Below, one piece after another: positions 8,355 through 14,764 of a DNA stretch of 64,000 nt. Within the stretch, counting starts at the first letter, position 1. Every line of letters starts with the position of its first letter. The notes below the pieces were generated by a model that searched no databases, was not told where the DNA came from, and was given only the letters and a program-made list of their open reading frames with translations. The DNA comes from Franzmannia qiaohouensis (GTDB lineage Bacteria > Pseudomonadota > Gammaproteobacteria > Pseudomonadales > Halomonadaceae). The position numbers and the translations under genes were made by a program. The stretch lies in assembly GCF_031451695.1 (NCBI RefSeq), contig NZ_JARWAM010000002.1, positions 372,001 to 436,000 of the forward strand, given 5' to 3'.

Positions 8355-8359
8355 TAAAT

Positions 8360-8374
8360 ATTCGCATAGCTGAT
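8360..8374 (+). promoter_or_regulatory. Phage operator site D
   Basis: ATTCGC-ATA-GCTGAT: one exact half and one degenerate half of the recurring site. A possible TTCACG (8332-8337) and TAAATA (8355-8360) lie upstream with a 17-base spacer, placing the site at the start of a rightward transcript to the small reading frame at 8410. Confidence 0.45.
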
Positions 8375-8409
8375 ACAGTGAGATCATCGGCACAAAGGAG
8401 TTGATCTCG

Positions 8410-8508
8410 ATGTTATGTCCCGGATATGGAGCTGACCAAGAGCTGGAGCGCTGCAGTGCCTATCGTGAAATCCTCAATTTACTTTGGCAGCGCATGCACC
8501 TCACATAG
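8410..8508 (+). CDS. Small phage protein, 32 residues
   Basis: A short frame beginning MLCPGYGADQELERC and ending WQRMHLT. AAAGGAG lies nine bases before its ATG and operator site D a little further up. The same layout (operator, AAAGGAGTT, ATG) recurs at 9875-9913, which argues that this is a real translated unit. It resembles no family known to me. Because it is so short, confidence rests on the translation signals. Confidence 0.4.
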   Translation: MLCPGYGADQELERCSAYREILNLLWQRMHLT

Positions 8509-8616
8509 TGAGAATGATCGAATACAGCCATACCAGAATTCATGAGTTGCGCTCCCATCAGGACCAACCACGGCATCTACTCGGAAACCGGGGACAGCAT
8601 GCAGAAGACGTGAGCT

Positions 8617-8838
8617 CTAATCGTCCGGCACGCGCCCACTGACATTTGGTATTTTTACGATGTGTTTTTTCAATTTTCCACTATTATTCAAGCATGATTT
8701 TTTCTTATACGACCCAATAGCCATACCATTACCTTTCTTACAGGCTTGTACTATAAAAATTTGAATACTAAAAAACTTATAAAAAACAATGGATAGAAAA
8801 TCCAAAACCTTTGTAAACAAGAAAAAATCATTTATCAC
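8617..8838 (-). CDS. Hypothetical protein in AT-rich island
   Basis: A frame of 73 codons in strongly AT-rich DNA. Its first half is very hydrophobic (VLDFLSIVFYKFFSIQIF) and its second half basic and polar. No ribosome-binding site precedes its first ATG. A second ATG at about 8724 does follow GAAAGG and would give a 35-residue basic peptide. In AT-rich DNA such frames on the A-rich strand often arise by chance, so this is tentative. Confidence 0.2.
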   Translation of the reverse strand: MINDFFLFTKVLDFLSIVFYKFFSIQIFIVQACKKGNGMAIGSYKKKSCLNNSGKLKKHIVKIPNVSGRVPDD

Positions 8839-9090
8839 ATTCAGGAAAAAGACGTATAACCTAGATTTATTTTATCATTTAACAGCCTGCACACATGAAC
8901 AAAAAGCAGTTGATAGCGTCTAAGCCATATGCAGAAAAAAAGCTTTAAACCAGAAATCATTAATCGATATTTACGTCATTTTAACTTTGTTATTTTAAGA
9001 AGAATTAGCCGCAGCATTAGGTGATAATAAGCCACGAGAGACAACCCATGATTCTAGCAGAGGCATATAAAGCTAAAGCGCAGGCATAAG
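8839..9090. other. AT-rich non-coding stretch
   Basis: Continues the AT-rich island that begins near 8600. I see no frame with translation signals and no clear terminator. The composition contrasts sharply with flanking host DNA and points to foreign origin. Confidence 0.5.
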
Positions 9091-9097
9091 ACGATTT

Positions 9098-9139
9098 ATT
9101 CGCAATGCTATTGCTACGAAGACGGTAGCCGCTTATATT
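9098..9139 (+). promoter_or_regulatory. Operator site E and promoter of the phage repressor gene
   Basis: ATTCGC-AAT-GCTATT (9098-9112) is a variant of the recurring phage site. It overlaps the -35 box of a plausible promoter: TTGCTA (9111-9116), 17-base spacer, TATATT (9134-9139). The repressor gene starts 38 bases further on, so this layout suggests autoregulation. Confidence 0.5.
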
Positions 9140-9176
9140 ATGTGCTAAACCACTGCTCTAGGAACGGGACTATTTC

Positions 9177-9839
9177 ATGCGCAAGATCACCCCGCAGGAC
9201 AGAGAAAACGCCAAGCGGCTAAAGGGAATTTGGAACCGCAAGAAACCTGATCTCGGCCTAACCCAAGCCAAGGCCGCGCACGCACTCGGGTATGCAGGGC
9301 AAGGCGCGGTAGGTCAGTACCTGAACTGCCACATTGCACTGAACTACGAAGCTGTCATCGCCTTTGCCAAGCTACTGCGAGTAGAGCCGTGGGAGATCGA
9401 CCCGAGCCTGGGCTCATTGCGCCAGTCGGAAGTCGAGGAAAGAGGAGGTGGCGAAATACCCATTGCTCGAACATTGACCAGGCATGGAACGCCCACCAAC
9501 ACCAGCATCACCACGAGGTACGACTATATGGAAGGGCAGTGCTACGGGGTAGAGATTGACAGCGATGAGTACAGGCCGTTCGCCAAACGCGGAACGACCG
9601 TGATCGCCAGCCGAGCCGAGGAGCCTCTACCAGGAGACGATGTGGTGATCGCCCAGAAGGATGGCACGCTTGTGCTCGGCGAATTCCACGGTGGTGACAA
9701 CGCCTCGGTCACTATCACACGCCACTCAACACTCGAGAAAGAAACCATGAGACTAAGCAACATCCAGAGCATCGATCCAATCGTGGAGATATGCATGCCG
9801 CGTACGTCACGCCCGAGACGACTGCACTCCATCAGGTAG
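9177..9839 (+). CDS. Phage CI-like repressor, HTH plus S24-like domain
   Basis: A 220-residue regulator. Residues 1-75 hold a Cro/CI-type helix-turn-helix (LTQAKAAHALGYAGQGAVGQ). The C-terminal half has the shape of a LexA/CI-type domain (GVEIDSDEY, then GTTVIASRAEEPLPGDDVVI). A Ser is present where the nucleophile would lie, but the strand that should carry the catalytic Lys reads LVLGEF, so self-cleavage is doubtful. The start ATG follows AGGAACGGGA. It is the best candidate to bind the six palindromic sites scattered through the prophage, including one in its own promoter. How it would be inactivated (RecA, antirepressor, or not at all) is open. Confidence 0.75.
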   Translation: MRKITPQDRENAKRLKGIWNRKKPDLGLTQAKAAHALGYAGQGAVGQYLNCHIALNYEAVIAFAKLLRVEPWEIDPSLGSLRQSEVEERGGGEIPIARTLTRHGTPTNTSITTRYDYMEGQCYGVEIDSDEYRPFAKRGTTVIASRAEEPLPGDDVVIAQKDGTLVLGEFHGGDNASVTITRHSTLEKETMRLSNIQSIDPIVEICMPRTSRPRRLHSIR

Positions 9840-9864
9840 CCGGGGCATAAGAGGCGACATCCAC

Positions 9865-9889
9865 TTCGCATAATATTCGCATAGCGCAT
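9865..9889 (+). promoter_or_regulatory. Phage operator site F
   Basis: TTCGCATA occurs twice, at 9865-9872 and 9876-9883. The second copy is part of ATTCGC-ATA-GCGCAT (9875-9889). TAATAT between the copies could be a -10 box. The small frame at 9913 follows after AAAGGAGTT, as at site D. Confidence 0.5.
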
Positions 9890-9912
9890 GATTTGAAAAA
9901 GGAGTTTACCTG

Positions 9913-10116
9913 ATGGCCTGCTACGCCATAAAAAGCCGCCTCTCTAGTTGTTGGAGCGACTCACCACAGAGCGGGATAGCCAGCTCGCCGTTCATCCCGC
10001 CTATTCTGCCTACACAAGGCCCCTTGCCAGTGGCCTTGCAGCAAGCGGGCATACCGCAGAGGGGCGCCGCACGCCATTCAGACACCGACGCGCACGTCCC
10101 ACGGAGAATCGGATGA
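9913..10116 (+). CDS. Small phage protein, possibly frameshifted
   Basis: The frame starts MACYAIKSRLSS, eight bases after a strong AAGGAG, 23 bases after operator F. The 67-codon reading becomes Pro-rich and unlikely after residue 12. The next frame over, from about 9946, continues more plausibly (LLERLTTERDSQLAV). A single-base slip may therefore have broken a gene of about 100 codons that ran to 10259. Function unknown; by position it could be a Cro-like or early gene. Confidence 0.35.
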   Translation: MACYAIKSRLSSCWSDSPQSGIASSPFIPPILPTQGPLPVALQQAGIPQRGAARHSDTDAHVPRRIG

Positions 10117-10352
10117 GCCGCCCGGCTTATGCCTCTGACCTAGCCTACAGCGGTCTCATGCCCCGGAGCAGAGCCTACGCATTGATATTAAATGCCTTGC
10201 TCTGGGAGAAATATCTCGTAGTCCGTACAATACTACGCCAATCCGCCCCTGCCCCGTGACCTCGCCTTGGTGTACCACCGTTATCGGCTGATCGAGCATG
10301 CCACGGCAATGGTTCAGCAACGGTGCATGCAGACGCTGATAGGTGGAGATAC
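10117..10352. other. Gap between prophage remnant and dusA
   Basis: No supported gene. A plus-strand frame crosses it to 10259 as the likely continuation of the broken small gene above. No integrase or excisionase fragment and no repeat of the dusA start could be seen. Confidence 0.4.
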
Positions 10353-10412
10353 ATGAGCGCTAATGCAGCGCGCGCAGCGATACGGAAGGAGGCTAGACAC
10401 CTGATATGGTAG
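10353..10412 (+). CDS. Possible leader peptide overlapping the dusA start
   Basis: A 19-codon frame (MSANAARAAIRKEARHLIW) follows AGGTGGAG by four bases. Its stop TAG (10410-10412) lies within the first codons of dusA. Ribosomes ending here would be next to the dusA start, whose own AAGGAGG is 13 bases away, rather far. This may be a coupling leader, perhaps one supplied by the inserted element. Confidence 0.35.
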   Translation: MSANAARAAIRKEARHLIW

Positions 10413-11413
10413 GAAAAAGCCCAGCAGATGCGGCTCGACGATTTTCTGTTGCCCCGATGATGGACTGGACCACCCGCGACTACCGCGCTTTCGCGCGGAC
10501 GCTGACGCGCCACGCGCTGCTGTATACCGAGATGGTCACCACCGGGGCGCTGATTCACGGCAGCCCGCGGGAGCGCTTTCTCGGCTATGACGAGGTAGAA
10601 CATCCGCTGGCGCTGCAGCTCGGCGGTAGCGACCCGGTTGAGCTGGCGGAGTGCGCGGCGATGGCCGAGGCGTGGGGCTACGACGAGGTCAATCTCAACG
10701 TCGGCTGCCCCAGTGACCGGGTCCAGAACAACCTGATCGGCGCCTGCCTGATGGGGCATCCGCACAAGGTGGCGGCGGCGATCAAGGCGATGCAGGCGGC
10801 GGTGTCGATCCCGGTCACCGTCAAGTGCCGAATCGGCATCGACGACCAGGACGAGGACGCCGATCTGGCGCGCTTCATTGACACGGTGGCGAATGCCGGC
10901 TGCGAAGTGTTCATCGTCCACGCACGCAAGGCGTGGCTTCAAGGTCTCTCACCCAAGCAGAACCGAGACGTGCCGCCGCTCAACTATCCGCGGGTGCAGC
11001 GTCTCAAGCAGCAGCACCCCGCGCTGCATATCGGTATCAACGGCGGCATCAAGACGCTGGATGAGTGCCGCGAGCACCTGGCGCGGGTCGACAGTGTGAT
11101 GGTGGGTCGCGAGGCGTACCAGAATCCCTGGCTGCTGGCCGGCGTGGACGAGGCGCTCTACGGCGAGCCCGGGCCGGCCACCAGCCGCCACGCCGCCGCG
11201 CGGGCCTTCCGCCCCTATATCGCTCGGCGGCTGGAGGAGGGTGCCAAGCTCAACCACATCACCCGCCATCTGCTGGGGCTGTTTCAGGGGCAGCCGGGGG
11301 GGCGCCGCTTTCGCCGCCATCTCTCCGAACATGGCCACCTCGACGGTGCCTGCCTACGAGTGTTCGATGACGCCCTCAGCCTGGTACCCGAGCGAGCCCC
11401 ACTCAGCGCCTGA
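10406..11413 (+). CDS. dusA: tRNA-dihydrouridine(20/20a) synthase DusA
   Basis: A 335-residue FMN-dependent enzyme that reduces U20/U20a in the D-loop of tRNAs. Family hallmarks are visible: SVAPMMDWT at the N-terminus, YTEMVTTGALIHG, LQLGGSDP, NVGCPSDRVQ with the catalytic Cys, VTVKCRIGIDD, FIVHARKAWLQGL, INGGIKT and VMVGREAYQNPW. Length is normal. The first ten residues (MVGKSPADAA) are not typical and precede the conserved start segment, as expected if an element inserted at the 5' end and supplied a new start. A prophage remnant lies directly upstream, fitting the known use of this gene as an integration site. Confidence 0.95.
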   Translation: MVGKSPADAARRFSVAPMMDWTTRDYRAFARTLTRHALLYTEMVTTGALIHGSPRERFLGYDEVEHPLALQLGGSDPVELAECAAMAEAWGYDEVNLNVGCPSDRVQNNLIGACLMGHPHKVAAAIKAMQAAVSIPVTVKCRIGIDDQDEDADLARFIDTVANAGCEVFIVHARKAWLQGLSPKQNRDVPPLNYPRVQRLKQQHPALHIGINGGIKTLDECREHLARVDSVMVGREAYQNPWLLAGVDEALYGEPGPATSRHAAARAFRPYIARRLEEGAKLNHITRHLLGLFQGQPGGRRFRRHLSEHGHLDGACLRVFDDALSLVPERAPLSA

Positions 11414-11425
11414 TCGCCGCCCCTC

Positions 11426-12457
11426 TCACTTGGCGAGATCCGGCTGCGGGTCATAATCCGACTGGAACGACTCCACCGCGCTTTCGGCTTCCTCGATGGC
11501 ATCGAAACGCGCGATGTGGAACAGCGCCTCGCCCTCGTTGGCCAGCGGCAGGTTGCTCATGCCGATCACGATGCCGTCGGCCATCGCCACCACCTCGCCC
11601 TCGGCATTGCCGAAGGGGTCGGCTACCAGGCCCAGCACCTCGCCCCTGGCGACGCGTGCACCAAGCCGCACCCGTGGCCGCAGGATGCCGTCGATGGGCG
11701 CCCGCGCCCAGCTCGAGCCGTTGGCCACTTCAGCGGATGGCGGCGTGCGCCGGCGGTGCTCGCCGGTGAGCATGCCGATGCGCCGCATTACGCGCAGCAC
11801 GCCGCGCACCCCGGGGCCGATGGCCCACTCGTCGAAGCGCAGCGCCTCGCCGGCCTCGTAGGTGAGTACCGGCACGCCGCGATTCTGGGCATAGTGGCGC
11901 AGGCTACCCTCGCGCAGCTCGGCGTTGAGGATCACCGGCGCGCCGAATGCCTCCGCCATGGTCTCGGTCTCGGGATGGGTCTTCAGCTGGGCGCGGATCT
12001 GCGGCAGATTGGTGCGATGAATCGCGCCAGTGTGCAAATCAATGATGTGGCTGGCATGGTCGACGATCTGCTCGCGGAACAGCGCCGCCACGCGTCCGCC
12101 CAAGGACCCCGACTCGCTGCCCGGAAAGCAGCGATTGAGGTCGCGGCGGTCAGGCAGGTAGCGGCTGTGCTGGACGAAGCCAAAGACATTGACGATGGGC
12201 GCGGCGATCAGCGTACCGCGCAGCCCTTGGAGCTGCTTGGAGCGCAGCAGGCGGCGCACGATCTCGACGCTGTTGATCTCGTCGCCGTGAATGCCGCCAC
12301 ACACCAGCAGCACCGGGCCGGCCTGGCGCCCATGCACTACCTCCACGGGGATATGCAGCGGGGCATGGGTGTAGAGCCTGGCCACCGGTACATCGATCTG
12401 TAGCCGGGTGCCGGGCGCGATACGGGTGCCGGCGAGTTCGAAGGGGGCACGAGCCAT
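11426..12457 (-). CDS. Succinylglutamate desuccinylase/aspartoacylase-family deacylase
   Basis: A 343-residue member of the M14-like zinc hydrolases. The zinc ligands are in GGIHGDEINS (His, Glu) and HTG (DLHTGAIHRTNLPQ). Arg residues in DRRDLNRCFPG would bind the substrate carboxylate. A C-terminal beta domain (ILRPRVRLGARVARGEVLG) resembles a barrel-sandwich fold. It would remove an acyl group from an N-acyl amino acid; the exact substrate is not evident. The gene converges on dusA with 12 bases between stops and stands alone, away from any arginine catabolism genes, so AstE itself is unlikely. Confidence 0.85.
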   Translation of the reverse strand: MARAPFELAGTRIAPGTRLQIDVPVARLYTHAPLHIPVEVVHGRQAGPVLLVCGGIHGDEINSVEIVRRLLRSKQLQGLRGTLIAAPIVNVFGFVQHSRYLPDRRDLNRCFPGSESGSLGGRVAALFREQIVDHASHIIDLHTGAIHRTNLPQIRAQLKTHPETETMAEAFGAPVILNAELREGSLRHYAQNRGVPVLTYEAGEALRFDEWAIGPGVRGVLRVMRRIGMLTGEHRRRTPPSAEVANGSSWARAPIDGILRPRVRLGARVARGEVLGLVADPFGNAEGEVVAMADGIVIGMSNLPLANEGEALFHIARFDAIEEAESAVESFQSDYDPQPDLAK

Positions 12458-12552
12458 TCACATGTCCTTGTGCTGAGAAACGATGCGGCCTGTTATACCG
12501 TGCCGGGCCGTGCTTGGCGAGCCGGGCAGTCCAGGCTCGATAACTATACAGT

Positions 12553-12586
12553 CACGAATGTAAGTATGCCTGCATTGCGGTACAAT
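12553..12586 (+). promoter_or_regulatory. Putative AcrR-type operator and promoter of the tetR gene
   Basis: CACGAATGTAAGTATGCC (12553-12570) resembles the half-site of AcrR/TtgR operators and recurs in the efflux promoter at 19206-19224. It ends 10 bases before a TACAAT box (12581-12586). A repressor here would block its own promoter. Confidence 0.5.
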
Positions 12587-12623
12587 GCCGCCATGACCGT
12601 AACCGCTGCGAGAACGCCACCCC

Positions 12624-13235
12624 ATGGCCAGACGAACCAAAGCCGAGGCAGAAGCCACCCGTGAAGCCCTGCTGGACGCCGCCGAGGAGGTGTTCTTCGA
12701 CAACGGCGTGGCGCGCACCTCGCTGGAGCAGATCGCCCGCCACGCCGGGATGACCCGCGGCGCCCTCTACTGGCACTTCAAGAACAAGGCCGACTTGTTC
12801 ATGGCGCTGATCGAACGCGTGCGCATGCCGTTCGAAGAACTGGTCGATACCCTGCACCACCCACACCTGCTCGACGACCCGCTGGAGGCGCTGCGCGTGG
12901 CGTTCGACAATGGCTTCATAAGACTCGAGCAGCCCAGCAGTCACCGGGTCCACGCGATCCTACTGCATCGCTGCGAATTCTTCAGCGACATCAATCCGCT
13001 GGAGATGCAGGACCGTCTGGCCGAGGAGTGTCACGTCGAGATATGCCAACAGCTGCGACGCGCCCATGAGCTCGGCCAGCTGCGCGACGACCTCTCCCCT
13101 GAGACCGCCGCCCGGATGCTCCAAGCGACCCTCGGCGGACTCTTCCACGACTGGCTGCGCGGCCCCGAGCGCTATTCGATCCGCGAGCGCGGCGAGGAGT
13201 TGCTTGGCAGCCTGCTACATATGATGCGCCGCTGA
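12624..13235 (+). CDS. TetR/AcrR-family repressor of the adjacent RND efflux operon
   Basis: A 203-residue TetR-family regulator. It has the standard N-terminal helix-turn-helix (TSLEQIARHAGMTRGALYWHF then KNKADLF) and a C-terminal ligand-binding helical domain resembling AcrR, MtrR and TtgR in length and layout (FFSDINPLEMQDRL, LFHDWLRGPERYSI). It converges on the end of the efflux operon instead of diverging from its start, yet both promoters carry the same GAATGTA-GTATG element. It should therefore repress both, with efflux substrates as inducers. The start at 12624 is the only good Met before the HTH; its ribosome-binding site is weak. Confidence 0.88.
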   Translation: MARRTKAEAEATREALLDAAEEVFFDNGVARTSLEQIARHAGMTRGALYWHFKNKADLFMALIERVRMPFEELVDTLHHPHLLDDPLEALRVAFDNGFIRLEQPSSHRVHAILLHRCEFFSDINPLEMQDRLAEECHVEICQQLRRAHELGQLRDDLSPETAARMLQATLGGLFHDWLRGPERYSIRERGEELLGSLLHMMRR

Positions 13236-13247
13236 CGTTGCCCTCTT

Positions 13248-13284
13248 AAAAAAACAGCGGGCCGCCCCATGGGGCGGCCCGCTG
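13248..13284 (-). terminator. Rho-independent terminator of the RND operon
   Basis: A 30-base perfect palindrome (13255-13284) pairs CAGCGGGCCGCCCC with its complement. On the minus strand seven T residues follow (13254-13248). It ends the efflux operon and may also slow readthrough from the tetR gene. Confidence 0.9.
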
Positions 13285-13306
13285 CATTGTGGCACTGCGC
13301 GCGGCG

Positions 13307-14764
13307 TCAGACGTCGGCGGGCTGCTCGCCGGGCAGATCGCTCTCCCAGCCGCCGCCCAGCGCCTTGAACAGCGTCGCGGTGGCGGTCAAGCGGTCGCGC
13401 ACCGCCTCGGCCAGCGCCAGCTCGGCGGAGAGCAGCGCGCGCTGGGCATCCAGCACCTCGATAAAGCCGACGAAGCCCTCGCGATAGCGCACCTCGGCCA
13501 GCTCCTGGGTACGGCGGATCGCCTCCACCTGCTGGCGGGTCGCCTCGACCCGATCACCGCTGGTCTCGTAGCTGACCAGCGCATCGCGCACCTCGTTGAA
13601 GGCCAGGTTCACGGTGGCCCGATACTGCGCTTCGGCCTGCTCGGACAGCGCCTCAGCGGTATCGATGCGCGAGCGCGAACGGCCAAAATCGAAGATCGGC
13701 CCCATTACCGTGGCCCCCAGCCCCCAGGTCTGAGCCGCCGAGGTGAACAGATCGCTGGCATCGCCGGCCGCGGTGCCGAGCAGTCCGCTGAGGTTGAGGC
13801 TCGGCAGACGACTAGCCTCGGCGATGCCGATTCCGGCATTGGCGGCGACCAGGCCGGCCTCGGCAGAGCGAATGTCCGGGCGCCGCTGGAGCAGTGTCGA
13901 TGGCAGCATGGTCGGTACGCCGGAGGGCAGCGCGATGTCGTCGAGCTGGGTATCGCCGAAGTCGAGCTCGTCGAACAGCTCGGCCGGCGACAGTCCTACC
14001 AGCGCGGCCAACGCGCCCTCCAGCGAGCGCACGCGCTGCACCTGGGCCGGCAGCTGGGCGCGGGTGGTCTCGAGCTCCGACTGGGCCTGGCGCAGCGCCA
14101 ACTCGTCGGTCTCGCCGGAATCGAAGCGGATCTGCTCGAGGCGGAAAGTCTCCTCCCGCGACTCCAGGGTACTCTCGGTGATACGCCGCTGCTGCTCGGC
14201 GCTCTTGAGGTCGAAGTAGGTCGCCACCACGTCGGTGATGACATTGAGGCGCACCGCATCGTGGGCGAATACGCTCTCCTCGAGCAGCGCCTCGGAGGCC
14301 TCGCGCTCACGTGCCAGCCGCCCCCACAGATCGATCTCATAGCTCAGCTGGCCGGCCACCGAGAAGGTATTGCCGGTGGATTCGACGCCGAACGGCGAGG
14401 TGGTGGCCGGGGTGCGGTCGCGAGACGCCTCGGCCTGGGCACCCACCGAGGGCAACTGCTCGGCCCGCGCCAGGCCCAGCTGTGCCCGCGCTTCCTGAAT
14501 CCGCGCCAGCTGCAGGCGGATATCCAGGTTCTCGGCGGCGGCGCGCTCGACCAGCGCGTCGAGCCGCGGGTCCTCGAACTGGCGCCACCAGTGACGCCAC
14601 TCGCTGCGCTCCTCCGCGGCCAGCAGCACGTGCTCCGGCCACTCGTCGGGCAGGGCGATATCCGGGGCCCGGTAATCGGGCCCCACGGCGCAGCCGGCCA
14701 GCAGCGCGGCCAGGATCAGCGGCGCGGCCAGGCGTGAGACGCCCGCTGCATTCGGCTTAGGCAT
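13307..14764 (-). CDS. RND efflux outer-membrane factor (OprM/NodT type lipoprotein)
   Basis: A 485-residue outer-membrane channel subunit. The signal peptide ends in a lipobox (LLAGC), followed by AVGPDYRAP, the typical start of NodT/OprM-type proteins. Two repeated outer-membrane-efflux halves with long coiled-coil helices follow (ENLDIRLQLARIQEARAQLG; RRPDIRSAEAGLVAANAGIG). It forms the exit duct that completes the tripartite pump encoded just upstream. Its start overlaps the end of the pump gene by eight bases, so the three genes are one operon ending at the terminator at 13248. Confidence 0.93.
   Translation of the reverse strand: MPKPNAAGVSRLAAPLILAALLAGCAVGPDYRAPDIALPDEWPEHVLLAAEERSEWRHWWRQFEDPRLDALVERAAAENLDIRLQLARIQEARAQLGLARAEQLPSVGAQAEASRDRTPATTSPFGVESTGNTFSVAGQLSYEIDLWGRLAREREASEALLEESVFAHDAVRLNVITDVVATYFDLKSAEQQRRITESTLESREETFRLEQIRFDSGETDELALRQAQSELETTRAQLPAQVQRVRSLEGALAALVGLSPAELFDELDFGDTQLDDIALPSGVPTMLPSTLLQRRPDIRSAEAGLVAANAGIGIAEASRLPSLNLSGLLGTAAGDASDLFTSAAQTWGLGATVMGPIFDFGRSRSRIDTAEALSEQAEAQYRATVNLAFNEVRDALVSYETSGDRVEATRQQVEAIRRTQELAEVRYREGFVGFIEVLDAQRALLSAELALAEAVRDRLTATATLFKALGGGWESDLPGEQPADV

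Noticed and set aside
8073..8357. Plus-strand frame of 94 codons
   Set aside because: It has no ribosome-binding site and unlikely composition. The minus strand reads slightly better but is also not intact, so the stretch is listed as unassigned.
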